Shown: positions 1 through 8,841 of the stretch, piece by piece | Position numbering within the stretch: position 1 is the stretch's first letter | How the letters are laid out: every line of letters begins with the position of its first letter | Source of the DNA: Bacteroidales bacterium | GTDB taxonomy: Bacteria; Bacteroidota; Bacteroidia; Bacteroidales; Marinilabiliaceae | Assembly: GCA_024401395.1 (NCBI GenBank) | Contig: JAKSLD010000001.1 | Coordinates: 124,001-188,000 of the forward strand | DNA length: 64,000 bases | Reading direction: 5' to 3' | Made by a program: the position numbers and the translations under genes | The notes under the pieces: model-generated | Seen by the model: only the letters and a program-made list of their open reading frames with translations | Database searches by the model: none | Told to the model about the DNA's origin: nothing

Positions 1-27
1 ATCTCACTAGTAAAAAATCAGAAACTA

Positions 28-57
28 TTGCAAACTAATGCCAATTTACTATATTTG
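28..57 (+). promoter_or_regulatory. Promoter of the small lipoprotein gene
   Basis: A TATATTTG at 50-57 fits the Bacteroidetes -7 consensus TAnnTTTG, and a TTG at 28-30 sits 19 bases upstream as a -33 element. Transcription would start near 62-66, inside the left arm of the inverted repeat that flanks the gene, leaving a leader of about 90 bases. Confidence 0.55.
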
Positions 58-60
58 CAA

Positions 61-826
61 ATCTAGAACGACAAGCTGAGGGTTGATATATAATTCGTCA
101 TCAATTTGTTACGTCATGTAATTCACATTTATGTCAAAAAAATTAGCTTAAAGTTATGCTAAACCGTTTATTGTTATTAGCATTTTCTGTGTTAGTCGTC
201 TCATGTGATTACGCAGAAACAGAAGAGATCTTGTCTATGTCAAACTCTTCTGCAGAATTAGTATCAGCTAAAATAGATTATTCATCTACTTTAGCAATGA
301 TTGAAATAGGTGATCAAATCTATCTACCAGGAGACACATCAATTCTAGGTGCACCCCTTAAGGGTCCTTATTACAAAAACAATCAAGAGCTTATCGATGA
401 AGTTTTCATCGATGAAAGCGAAATAGCTCTATTAAATGCGAAGGATTATCTTAGCAAGATAAAAGTAAATTATTCACCATATTTTGGGGAATCAGATATT
501 AGAATTATTGTATTTGCATTTCAGCTAATCAAGGTTATTAATTCTCTTGAGAATGGCAATCTATTAAAAGATAATTTACTTCTCAAGGGAGCAAAAGTTA
601 ACAACTTAGTAGAGTATTATGCATGGAGTGTTAAACTAGGCAATGAAAAATATGACCCAGCTTACCACACATCAGCCAAACTTTACGAAGAAACACTAAG
701 AGCCACAGACAAGTGGACCGAAAGACTATACAGACTATACAGGCCATACAAGTAATTGTTAAAAACGCTACAAAGAGGATGACATAAAAACATTTGATTA
801 TTTCATTTTCTTTTGTCGTTCTAGAT
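61..826. repeat. Perfect 14-bp inverted repeat pair bracketing a lipoprotein gene
   Basis: ATCTAGAACGACAA at 61-74 recurs as its exact reverse complement TTGTCGTTCTAGAT at 813-826. The arms enclose only the lipoprotein gene and its leader. The promoter lies just outside the left arm and a strong terminator just outside the right arm. No target-site duplication and no recombinase are visible nearby. The arms could be sites for DNA inversion, the ends of a small non-autonomous element, or protein-binding sites. Confidence 0.6.
156..755 (+). CDS. Small lipoprotein of unknown function
   Basis: The 199-residue product starts with a lipoprotein signal peptide: a hydrophobic stretch from about residue 4 to 15, then the lipobox VVSC with Cys17. 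It is therefore expected to be tethered to a membrane facing the periplasm or cell surface. The mature part is mixed in charge, has no second membrane segment, and carries no motif I recognise. The gene stands alone, with its own promoter upstream, a 17-bp-stem terminator downstream, and 14-bp inverted repeats on both sides. Its base composition is more AT-rich than that of neighbouring genes, which would fit acquisition as a cassette. Function is unknown; only the lipoprotein call is well supported. Confidence 0.75.
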   Translation: MLNRLLLLAFSVLVVSCDYAETEEILSMSNSSAELVSAKIDYSSTLAMIEIGDQIYLPGDTSILGAPLKGPYYKNNQELIDEVFIDESEIALLNAKDYLSKIKVNYSPYFGESDIRIIVFAFQLIKVINSLENGNLLKDNLLLKGAKVNNLVEYYAWSVKLGNEKYDPAYHTSAKLYEETLRATDKWTERLYRLYRPYK

Positions 827-834
827 AAACAACA

Positions 835-877
835 GAAGGGTGACTAAAAGTCTATTAGATACTTTTAGTCACCCTTC
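835..877. terminator. Strong terminator hairpin, probably bidirectional
   Basis: A 17-bp perfect stem (arms 835-851 and 861-877, starting GAAGGGTGACTAAAAGT) closes a 9-base loop. It lies between the small lipoprotein gene on the plus strand and the DUF4302 gene on the minus strand, which converge. The tail is only moderately T-rich. Confidence 0.7.
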
Positions 878-926
878 TTCGAATTTAAATATATCTTCAA
901 CAATAACCAATGTCTAGCTACAAACG

Positions 927-965
927 AAAAAAACGAAGGGCAAGACGTCTCGTCTTAACCCTTCG
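927..965 (-). terminator. Terminator of the minus-strand SusC/SusD operon
   Basis: Read on the minus strand, CGAAGGG (959-965) pairs with CCCTTCG (934-940), with a further inner AAGACG/CGTCTT stem. A run of seven T residues follows (A tract at 927-933 on the plus strand). It sits just past the stop of the DUF4302 gene. Confidence 0.8.
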
Positions 966-1005
966 CCAATTAACTATAACTTATATACCTCTATTAACTA
1001 TACTA

Positions 1006-2274
1006 TTACTGCTCCTTACATAGATCGAAAGGACCATACATAGGCTCAATAGTAAGAATCATCTGATCTCCACTTGGAGTTGTCAGTGTTGCATATGATG
1101 GATTCTGTAAATCATCTATCTCTACTGTAAAGGTATCCCACGCAGGATAGAAGAAATATTTAAATGGAGTACTCCACAAACTTGCTGTGAAAGAATCATA
1201 AGAATACGCTTCCAATGCTATAACATTTCCAGAAGTTTCATAAGAATACGCTAAATAACCAGAATATGATTCACCTTCAGACTCTCCCTCGTAGTTCATA
1301 AATGCATAACCCTGAGCGAAATCAAGATATGCATCAGTAATATCAAATTCATTTGGAACCAAGAAGTTTACGTACGCTGTATACCAGTATTGAAGCATAC
1401 CTGTTGACATCAAATTGTCAGACATATACCATGTATTATTCATGAATACATCCATAGTATTTAGATACTTCTCAATTACAAAGCCATCCTTGCTAACGAA
1501 CTTCTTTCCATCCCACGTGAGTTCGGATACAGACTTTCCTGCAATTTCCTGAGTTTCAAAGAACTTGATACCAGTAGTCGTAAACACGAAAGGAATATCA
1601 CCGCTAATTACCTCGTCACCTTGCTCATACTCATATGAAAGCACTTGGTCCGACATTGAATAAATAACTGACGTCGTCTCAGTAATTTCTGTTATATAAG
1701 AAAGGCTCTGAGATTCTTCTTGTACCTTGCTTATCTGCATCAAATACTCCTCAGCTGTAGTCTTCAGTGGATACATCTCAGCTACAGAGCCAGTCTTTGT
1801 ACCCTTCAAAACTACCTTCTCTGATGTACAAGAGATAATGCTGAAGTCGAAATCACCCTCATAACCGTCGCCCTTACCAGCACCGTGGTCATAAGAAGGA
1901 TCACTCAAATAGTGGAGCACCTCATTGTATGTGTCAAATGAGAGTGTCATACCATCAGTATGGCAAATCTGATAAAGGCTGTTTGTTGTATACGAACCCT
2001 TTGAGTCAGTAGCATAGTCAGCTGTTACATCTACAGTGCCGTTAGCGTTAAACTTGCAGGCAACAACAAAACCACCGTACAGCTGATAAGAACTTGGATA
2101 ATACTCCATTACCCAACCATTCTGAGCACCAGTAAGAATATCATTATATGCCTTAGCTGTCGCGTCAGCGCGAAGCGTAGCTGGCTGGTCAAAAATCTCA
2201 TCCTCCTCTACTGCACAAGATGTAAATACTGTGCAGGCTACAAAGAGCGATGCTATAATATGTTTTAGATTCAT
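1006..2274 (-). CDS. DUF4302 family lipoprotein
   Basis: This 422-residue protein has a lipoprotein signal (lipobox FTSC, Cys20), so it is probably on the outer-membrane surface or inner leaflet. The segment just after the signal, including NGWVMEYYPSS and a GGF...FNANGTV stretch at about residues 52-82, is the N-terminal hallmark of the DUF4302 family. That family is found in Bacteroidetes beside SusC/SusD pairs. It is the last gene of a four-gene operon (SusC, SusD, metallopeptidase, DUF4302), with a 22-base gap to its upstream neighbour and a terminator after it. A ligand-binding surface lipoprotein is the likely role by analogy with other SusE/F-position proteins, but no ligand can be inferred. 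The family call is firm, the role is not. Confidence 0.8.
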   Translation of the reverse strand: MNLKHIIASLFVACTVFTSCAVEEDEIFDQPATLRADATAKAYNDILTGAQNGWVMEYYPSSYQLYGGFVVACKFNANGTVDVTADYATDSKGSYTTNSLYQICHTDGMTLSFDTYNEVLHYLSDPSYDHGAGKGDGYEGDFDFSIISCTSEKVVLKGTKTGSVAEMYPLKTTAEEYLMQISKVQEESQSLSYITEITETTSVIYSMSDQVLSYEYEQGDEVISGDIPFVFTTTGIKFFETQEIAGKSVSELTWDGKKFVSKDGFVIEKYLNTMDVFMNNTWYMSDNLMSTGMLQYWYTAYVNFLVPNEFDITDAYLDFAQGYAFMNYEGESEGESYSGYLAYSYETSGNVIALEAYSYDSFTASLWSTPFKYFFYPAWDTFTVEIDDLQNPSYATLTTPSGDQMILTIEPMYGPFDLCKEQ

Positions 2275-2296
2275 CTTTCTTGTAGTTTAAGGTTTA

Positions 2297-3187
2297 TTAA
2301 TTCAATGTAGTAAGATCAAGATCATAAACCTGGTCGCACTTCTCGAGCACCTTAGCTCTCAATACATCCAAATCAATGCTCCAAGAACCCTTGAGGTAAT
2401 CTCTTACGATATCAAGCTTCTGCTGAATAAGTGACGCACCTTTAGCACCAGCAATCTCCATCTGAGCATCCCACCACTCCTGTGGATGTGTGACGTAGTT
2501 AGACAATGTCTCTACGAAATCCTCACGGAACTCATTCGAGGCGTATGGAGTGATAAAGCCCATCTGCAAAGCCTGCTCATCCTCAACATTAACCCAAGAT
2601 GTACTCTGGTAATCCGAAGGAGTAATCAAGTTAAAGTCAGTTGTGTAGTTCTTTGTCTGATGAAGAATGTGAGCGAACTCATGGTGCATTGTGTGGAAAT
2701 ACCAATAGTTGAGGAAATCAATATCGATATTATTGTAATCAAGATTATTTACATTGTAAAGTGTAATCTTGACACCACCCTCGGCAGTACCGAGAACTAT
2801 CTCACCCTTTGAGTTGTATGCAGGCGAACCTACAAGAGTAATAACCTTTGGACAGTATGTCTTGATAAACTCGTCACCAGCAATCTCCTTATATACATCA
2901 AGCCAGAGGAACTTAGTCAACTTAGCCAATGCAATAGACTTGTCCAATGCTGCAGGAGCCAAGTTGTACTGATTATCTGTCTCCTTGTCTGTATAACGAT
3001 ACTGGAACTCAATGTTGTATGTATCGACATAGTTCTTCTTAAGCCACTTGTCAAAGTCGTTCTCTGTCTTAGTGACTTTTGAGAAGATGCTTTCGCCGTC
3101 AATATCATCTTCGTCACATGCAGTGAAGCCCAGCGTAACTGCACATGCAAGAAGTGCTATATATTTTGCTTTCATGTGAAACTTCAT
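2297..3187 (-). CDS. Putative zinc metallopeptidase lipoprotein (SusCD-associated)
   Basis: The 296-residue product has a lipobox FTAC ahead of an Asp/Glu-rich linker and is expected at the cell surface. The central motif HHEFAHILHQ (about residues 168-177) contains a gluzincin-type HExxH, with the two His as zinc ligands and the Glu as catalytic base. It matches the Bacteroidetes family annotated as putative zinc-binding metallopeptidase found next to SusD genes. It lies between SusD and the DUF4302 lipoprotein in one minus-strand operon. Proteolysis of host or dietary protein, or release of a bound nutrient, are both possible. A second in-frame ATG at 3173-3175 gives a more typical lipoprotein start (MKAKYIALL) and may be the true one. 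Confidence 0.82.
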   Translation of the reverse strand: MKFHMKAKYIALLACAVTLGFTACDEDDIDGESIFSKVTKTENDFDKWLKKNYVDTYNIEFQYRYTDKETDNQYNLAPAALDKSIALAKLTKFLWLDVYKEIAGDEFIKTYCPKVITLVGSPAYNSKGEIVLGTAEGGVKITLYNVNNLDYNNIDIDFLNYWYFHTMHHEFAHILHQTKNYTTDFNLITPSDYQSTSWVNVEDEQALQMGFITPYASNEFREDFVETLSNYVTHPQEWWDAQMEIAGAKGASLIQQKLDIVRDYLKGSWSIDLDVLRAKVLEKCDQVYDLDLTTLN

Positions 3188-3203
3188 TTTGTTATTAACA
3201 ACA

Positions 3204-4760
3204 TTATTTACGTGGGTTTGGCTTCAAACCTGCAACGATTACATCCTGTGGCAACTGGAATGCTCTACGAGGATCGTCAACAGTAAGCACGTCAACACTC
3301 TGACCTTCTCTGTTGTGGTATACAACAATACCCCAACGCTTGATGTCGAGCCATCTCATACCCTCATGGAGAGTCTCGATACGACGGAGGTGGAGAAGAC
3401 ACTGTACCAACAACTCATTCTCAGGAGCGTAAGTGAAGCCCTGTGGATGTACCTCATTGTTGATGTAATGCTCCTCAAACTTAGTCTTATATGGGATATC
3501 ACCATAAACTTTCTTGATATCGTCAAGTGTCACATCCTGAGTAAGTATTGTATTAGCCTGCAACCAGATGTTGATATCCGAAAGATAACCATCTGTATTG
3601 TCCTGCAAAAGACGAGCCTCAGCACGTGTGAGCAATGTCTCGTTTGTTGAGAAAGGAATTGTCACGATACGACGATAACCGATACCATTTACCTTATCAG
3701 TGTACTCGAAGTCGGCGTAGATCTTAGACATACAAAGCTTCTGTTGATAACCCCAGCAAGAACCTGCACAGTAAAGATTAGCATTTGGTTTACCCCACAA
3801 CATAACAGTACCTGACATACCTGGACGAGCAATCTCAGGAGCGAATACCTGCTGATAGTTACAACCATATCTGAGACCCAAGCTATAAGGACCACCCCAG
3901 TAACCCCAAGAGCTACCTGCTGTAGTCATCAAAAGGTTTGCAGCCTCAGATGGACTTCTGTACATATTGCAACGGTCAGAATAGTTACCGCTCTGCGCTA
4001 TTGTTGCCCAATCACGCATTACAGCAGCAGGGTCAGCACCGAGTGCCTTAGTAGCATATTCCTCAGCCTTAGCCCACTTCTGATAGTAGAGGTTGAAACG
4101 AGCTGCGAAAGCGTAAGCAGACTTCTTTGTAAAGTGATACTTAGGAGCAGCGTGGAGGTCGTCCTTAACATAAGGAAGGGCTGCCTCGATATCGGCATCA
4201 ATCTTCTGATACAACTCAGCAAGAGTACCACGAGTATAAGTTGGCGATACCTCTGTCTCAGGAGCAATAGAATATGGAAGACCTAGCTCATTGTTTGCTG
4301 TCTGTGGGTTGTATGCCATACAGAATGTATTGGCAAGAAGGAAATGACCGTATGCACGGCAGAGAAGAGCCTCTGCCTTCTGCGCTGAAAGGTCCTCACT
4401 TGTAGAAAGGTTGCTGATTGCGTCAAGTACCTGATTGGCAGTAGCAACTCTGATGTAGCATTCGTTCCAATAACTCTTAGGTGAGTCATTAGCCTCGTCA
4501 GTGATATCCTCCCAGAGGTAAGACTCCTCCTGAACCTTCTGAGCAACATCATACTGAGAACCGTTATCCATTGTGTTATCGCTGGCAAACTCATGGATAG
4601 CAATAGCACAATCTGTAGGATAAGCCGCAACAAGTAGCGAAGTGATTTTGTCTACAGTATCTAGCTCAGCACGGTTATCTGGCATCTCGTCAAGAAAATC
4701 ATCGCAACTAACGAATGCCGAACCTAGCAAAAGCGCTGAAAGTAAATATTTCGTTTTCAT
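3204..4760 (-). CDS. SusD/RagB family surface nutrient-binding lipoprotein
   Basis: The 518-residue protein begins with a signal ending in the lipobox FVSC and the DDFLDEMP sequence typical of SusD/RagB N-termini. The family folds into paired TPR helices that cap a SusC barrel and capture ligand for it. The C-terminal part carries a typical late SusD signature (LHEGMRWLDIKRWGI, near residue 470), and length is normal. It follows its SusC partner by 22 bases and precedes the metallopeptidase gene by 16. The substrate is not evident. The accompanying peptidase, with no glycoside hydrolase nearby, hints at a peptide or protein-linked ligand rather than a polysaccharide. Confidence 0.92.
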   Translation of the reverse strand: MKTKYLLSALLLGSAFVSCDDFLDEMPDNRAELDTVDKITSLLVAAYPTDCAIAIHEFASDNTMDNGSQYDVAQKVQEESYLWEDITDEANDSPKSYWNECYIRVATANQVLDAISNLSTSEDLSAQKAEALLCRAYGHFLLANTFCMAYNPQTANNELGLPYSIAPETEVSPTYTRGTLAELYQKIDADIEAALPYVKDDLHAAPKYHFTKKSAYAFAARFNLYYQKWAKAEEYATKALGADPAAVMRDWATIAQSGNYSDRCNMYRSPSEAANLLMTTAGSSWGYWGGPYSLGLRYGCNYQQVFAPEIARPGMSGTVMLWGKPNANLYCAGSCWGYQQKLCMSKIYADFEYTDKVNGIGYRRIVTIPFSTNETLLTRAEARLLQDNTDGYLSDINIWLQANTILTQDVTLDDIKKVYGDIPYKTKFEEHYINNEVHPQGFTYAPENELLVQCLLHLRRIETLHEGMRWLDIKRWGIVVYHNREGQSVDVLTVDDPRRAFQLPQDVIVAGLKPNPRK

Positions 4761-4782
4761 TATATAGTCTATATTAATGATT

Positions 4783-7700
4783 TTACAAGCCTACGCGAAG
4801 TGTACATGTGAACTGCTTTGGAGTTGGAGCTGCAACACCACCAGCATTGAAGAACTCAGGATCCTGACCGTTGAGCTTGTCATCAGCATAGATGAGGAAG
4901 AGGTTTGTAGCCTGGAGCTTCACAGAAAGGTCTGTCATAGTCAACTTCTCACATATTGCTTTAGGGAACTGGTATGCGAGAGAAATCTCCTTCATACGTA
5001 CGAAATCGCCCTTAGCAACACGTGCTGTAGAATAGTTGTAAGCGTTGTAAGCGTATCTCAAATATGAATCATTTGTATTCATACGCTTTGTAGCGATAAC
5101 TGGGATATCTGTCTTGTTCTCATCACCAGAAACAGTCCAACGATTCTTGAACTCACGTGGTGTAGACTGCAAGTCAGTGTATCTAGCACTGAATACAGGA
5201 TCGAGACGGATTACATTGCCACCAGAGTATGTGATGAATACGTTAAGCTTCAAGCCCTTCCAAGTAAATGCGTTACCGAATGAACCAGACCATGTTGGAT
5301 CTGTAGGACCCTCATATACAAGGTGGTCTTTCTTTACACGCTCCTGGAAGAAGATATCACTTACTGTCAACTCACCCTCTTCGTTGATGAATGTTGGGAG
5401 ACCATCCTCGTTCAAGCCCTTGAAGTCCATAGAGTAGAGGCTTCGTACAGGAGAACCCTTCTGTGTAAAACCAGCACCTGTAATCATATCAATTACGCGA
5501 GAGTTCGAGTCGAATCTTGTAACCTCTGTCTCTGTCTTAGAGAAGATGAAGTCTGTAGTCCAACGGAAATCCTCTGTCTTGATATTTGTTGTAGAGAGTG
5601 TAAACTCGATACCGTGGCTCTCCATGTTAGCTACGTTAGCATACTTGTCGATCTGACCGCCGATACCCATCGTAGTGATTTTACCGATAAGGTCGAAGTT
5701 CTTTCTCTTATACCAGTCGAAATCCAAGTTGATTCTGTTACCGATGAAGCCCAATGAAGCGCCCAAGTTGAGCTCGTGCTTCTTCTCGTATGTGAGTTCG
5801 CTATTCTCGAGGTCGTATATTTCAAGACCACTCTCTGCTGTATTTGTAGAAGGTCTCCAAGGGTTATAAGCTTGGATAACGACACGAGAGTTTGTTACGT
5901 TAGAAGGACCGCGGTCACCAGTCAATGAGTAAGAACCCTTCAAAGTAGCTGTGCTGAGGATATCCTGATTATTGAACCATTCCTCCTCATGAGCATTCCA
6001 TGCCAAAGATACGTTCCAAGTAGGCAACCAACGAGCCTGACGGCTCTTACCGAGGCGGTTAGTACCCTCGTAACGAACTGTACCATTCACTGTATACTTA
6101 CCCATGAAAGAGTATGTACCTGTAGCGAAGAAAGCCTGAGCACGAACACGTGTCTCATCTACTGTGAAGTAGTCTGTATTCTCCTCCTTAGCCTGCTTGA
6201 AGTACTCATACTGATAAGCTGCGAGCATACCCATCTCGTACTGCATACCAACACCATTGAACCATGTCTTCTTACGGTCAGCAGCATTGAGTTCCATACC
6301 ACCGAAGAAGTTAACGATATGCATATCATTGAAGCTATCGTTGTATGTTACAGTGGCACGAACGTCCCAAGAGTTCATGGTGTACTTTGTCTCCTTGTAG
6401 AAACCACCACGCTCCAAAACTGAGATTGGCAATGAGTTTACATCGTCTGGGTTCTTATACAACCAGCTGTTATTGTCACGCATTGTAGCGTCGTCCATTG
6501 CGCGGAATGCCATAGCCTGGTTAGAATAGTCCTTAATCTCATGAGCCTGAGTAGAACCAGAATACTTATAAGCAACCAAACCAGACAACTCGATCTTAGA
6601 GACAGGCTTAACCTTCAACTCGCCCTGGAACTTCATATCAAGAACATTGAACTTCATGTAGTTGTTCTCCAACTCGTTCAAGATATTGAAGTCGGCATAG
6701 TTTCTCTTGTAATATGCATTTGGATCAAGTGCGCGAGAAGTATTCAAAGAATAAGAGTATGGGTTGATATCGAAATCACGCTTAACCTCACCATATACCG
6801 CGTCGACATCCTGACCGAGTGTACCAGGAGCCTCCTGCTTACGATAAGCACCGTTACCGATTAAGTTCAATGACACATACTTGTTGATATTGTACAATGC
6901 ATTGAGGTTCATTGTGAAACGGCTAACCTTACTCTTCTTGTACCATCCTGGGTCAGACATCAAAGACATTGATGTATAGTAAGATGCCTTATCTGTACCA
7001 GAAGTCATTGAGATAGCATGCGAGTGAGATACTGTATTGTTGAACAAGAGGTCGAACCAGTCAGTATTTCTCATCTCACACTCCTGGAGGTATGCGTTCT
7101 TAGCCTCCTCAGTGTTAGCCAACTCATACTTACCTGTAGAAGGATTGTAAGTGTTGATCAATCTGTACATACGGCCATATACACCGCTATCGCTCTTTCT
7201 CATAACGTCGCTGAAGTTGAGGTAACCAGCGTGCTCCAACTCACGGTAGACATCCATCTGCTCCTGAGAGTTCATGATGTTAAAGTTACGGTAGCTAGGC
7301 TTGAGACGGTATGTATACTCGCCTGTATAAGAGATATGGTTTGTACCAGCCTTACCTTTCTTTGTTGTTACAACGATCACACCTGCCATAGCGCGTGCAC
7401 CGTAGATAGAAGTAGCGGAACCATCCTTCAAGATCTGGAAGCTCTCGATATCATCAGAGTTCAAACCAGCGATTACTGAAGAAATCAAAGTCTCGGCATC
7501 ACCCTTAGAGAGGTCATCAGCGCTTACCTCAGTAACATCCTCCATGATTACACCATCTACAACCCAGAGAGGCTTAGAAGAACCATAGATTGAAGTAGCA
7601 CCACGGACACGGATCTTAGGAGCTGTACCGAAAGTACCAGATACGTTCTGAACGCTCACACCAGCTGCACGACCTTCGAGGGCACGAGAGATCTCAGGTA

Positions 7701-8103
7701 CACCATCGAGCATTACGTCCTGTGCTGAAAGTTTTGTTGTGGCACCAGTAAAGAGACGCTTGTCCATAACATGCATACCTGTTACGACAACCTCCTCGAG
7801 TTCCTCAGAATCTGTCTTCATAGTAACATTGTACACAGAAGTCTGAGCATTAAGGGCAATTTCACTATCAGCGAAACCTACGAAACGCACAACGATTGCT
7901 TCTGCGTTCTGAGGCACTGTAAGTGTGAAGTTACCATCAAAATCAGTAATTGTTCCGGTAGTCGTACCTTTTACCACTACCGAGGCTCCTGGGATAGGAA
8001 GCCCATCGTCTCCAATGACGTTACCCTTAATTGTCCTAGACTGTGCGAACACCAGCATACAATTAAGCGCCAACAGAGACAAAAGAACCATCAGTTTTTT
8101 CAT
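4783..8103 (-). CDS. SusC/RagA family TonB-dependent outer-membrane transporter
   Basis: The open frame extends upstream to 8247, but the ATG at 8101-8103 starts a normal signal peptide (MKKLMVLLSLLALN, cleavage after VFA-Q), giving 1,106 residues, the usual SusC size. A carboxypeptidase-D regulatory-like domain follows (GLPIPGASVVVKGTTTG, about residues 30-110). Next comes a TonB-box-like LEEVVVTGM, a plug with the IRVRGATSIYG and LWVVDGV signatures, and a long beta-barrel ending in an aromatic-poor VGL. It imports ligand captured by the adjacent SusD using TonB energy. It is the first gene of the operon, with a promoter at 8214-8243. Confidence 0.92.
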   Translation of the reverse strand: MKKLMVLLSLLALNCMLVFAQSRTIKGNVIGDDGLPIPGASVVVKGTTTGTITDFDGNFTLTVPQNAEAIVVRFVGFADSEIALNAQTSVYNVTMKTDSEELEEVVVTGMHVMDKRLFTGATTKLSAQDVMLDGVPEISRALEGRAAGVSVQNVSGTFGTAPKIRVRGATSIYGSSKPLWVVDGVIMEDVTEVSADDLSKGDAETLISSVIAGLNSDDIESFQILKDGSATSIYGARAMAGVIVVTTKKGKAGTNHISYTGEYTYRLKPSYRNFNIMNSQEQMDVYRELEHAGYLNFSDVMRKSDSGVYGRMYRLINTYNPSTGKYELANTEEAKNAYLQECEMRNTDWFDLLFNNTVSHSHAISMTSGTDKASYYTSMSLMSDPGWYKKSKVSRFTMNLNALYNINKYVSLNLIGNGAYRKQEAPGTLGQDVDAVYGEVKRDFDINPYSYSLNTSRALDPNAYYKRNYADFNILNELENNYMKFNVLDMKFQGELKVKPVSKIELSGLVAYKYSGSTQAHEIKDYSNQAMAFRAMDDATMRDNNSWLYKNPDDVNSLPISVLERGGFYKETKYTMNSWDVRATVTYNDSFNDMHIVNFFGGMELNAADRKKTWFNGVGMQYEMGMLAAYQYEYFKQAKEENTDYFTVDETRVRAQAFFATGTYSFMGKYTVNGTVRYEGTNRLGKSRQARWLPTWNVSLAWNAHEEEWFNNQDILSTATLKGSYSLTGDRGPSNVTNSRVVIQAYNPWRPSTNTAESGLEIYDLENSELTYEKKHELNLGASLGFIGNRINLDFDWYKRKNFDLIGKITTMGIGGQIDKYANVANMESHGIEFTLSTTNIKTEDFRWTTDFIFSKTETEVTRFDSNSRVIDMITGAGFTQKGSPVRSLYSMDFKGLNEDGLPTFINEEGELTVSDIFFQERVKKDHLVYEGPTDPTWSGSFGNAFTWKGLKLNVFITYSGGNVIRLDPVFSARYTDLQSTPREFKNRWTVSGDENKTDIPVIATKRMNTNDSYLRYAYNAYNYSTARVAKGDFVRMKEISLAYQFPKAICEKLTMTDLSVKLQATNLFLIYADDKLNGQDPEFFNAGGVAAPTPKQFTCTLRVGL

Positions 8104-8213
8104 CCTGTTTGATAAATTAAGAGAATTATTTTCGTAAATAGTGTAACTATTCACAACACTAAAAATAAGAGGTTTTATATGTTCCCACACAAAAGTATAT
8201 GGAATACATGATG

Positions 8214-8243
8214 CAAAGATACACTCAATATTACGAATACAAA
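8214..8243 (-). promoter_or_regulatory. Promoter of the first SusC operon
   Basis: On the minus strand TATCTTTG (plus positions 8214-8221) fits TAnnTTTG and TTTG (8240-8243) sits 18 bases upstream. Transcription would begin near 8207, giving a leader of about 100 bases before the ATG at 8103. This also supports the internal start chosen for the SusC gene, because the longer reading frame would begin upstream of the promoter box. Confidence 0.6.
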
Positions 8244-8364
8244 GCAAAGCACGCTATTTTTATATTATTTTAACCCGAACATATACCTTTTTCGGCTACT
8301 ACCCCCCTTTTTAACTAACAGTTTCTAAGAATAAATACCACTTTTGCTTAATAACTCTCACTTT

Positions 8365-8731
8365 GGAATGCGTACATTCTATGAGACTACATCATAGTCG
8401 GAATACCAAGGCTAGTCTCGGGCTACACTCGGTCTACTCTCGGAGAAGACCCTTGTTCATCGCAATTTTTTTTATTGTGAAGTGTATTTCTACGTCCTAT
8501 CTGTGTCTTACGTGCGTCCGTTCTGCGTCCGATGAAGTACCTTGTTCATCGTAATTTTTTTATTGCGAAGTGTATTCCTGTGTACTATCTGTGTCTTACG
8601 TGCGTCCGTTCTGCGTCCGATGAAGTACATTGTTCATCGTAATTTTTTTATTGCGAAGTGTATTCCTGTGTACTATGTGAGTCCTATCTGTATCCTATGA
8701 GGTACCTTGTTCATCGCAGTTTTTTTAATTG
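8365..8731. repeat. Tandem hairpin plus 11-bp repeat array, locus 1
   Basis: The 594-base gap between the divergent SusC and transporter genes holds no gene, only this array. A block beginning CCTTGTTCATCGCA, followed by a T tract, starts at 8451, 8540, 8628 (first bases CATTGTTC) and 8705. Unit lengths are 89, 88 and 77 bp, plus a 27-bp partial unit. Within each unit the TTCA and TGAA arms pair around the T tract. The rest breaks into degenerate 11-mers such as TGTGTCTTACG, TGCGTCCGTTC and TGCGTCCGATG. Upstream of the first block, 11-mers such as TAGTCTCGGGC and TACACTCGGTC continue back to about 8365. The same family recurs at 26483-26811 and 41931-42046. Confidence 0.85.
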
Positions 8732-8841
8732 GGGGCAAAAGAAAGAACAGCAGCCGAGCACACTATTCTGGCGCCAAAACGAGAAATAACAATATTATTT
8801 CGTAATTTTACCAGCCGTAAACAATACAAAGCGAAAGACAA

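Noticed and set aside
8104-8247. N-terminal extension of 48 codons on the first SusC
   Set aside because: The extension precedes a normal signal peptide and would start upstream of the promoter box; the internal ATG at 8103 is preferred.
8363-8554. 63-codon open frame on the plus strand
   Set aside because: It lies inside the hairpin/11-bp repeat array, has no signal, domain or plausible composition, and 11-bp units do not keep frame.
8451-8731. CRISPR-like array (regular repeats with spacers)
   Set aside because: The intervals are similar to each other and break into 11-mers, the repeat has a homopolymer tract, period varies in 11-bp steps, and no cas gene is present.
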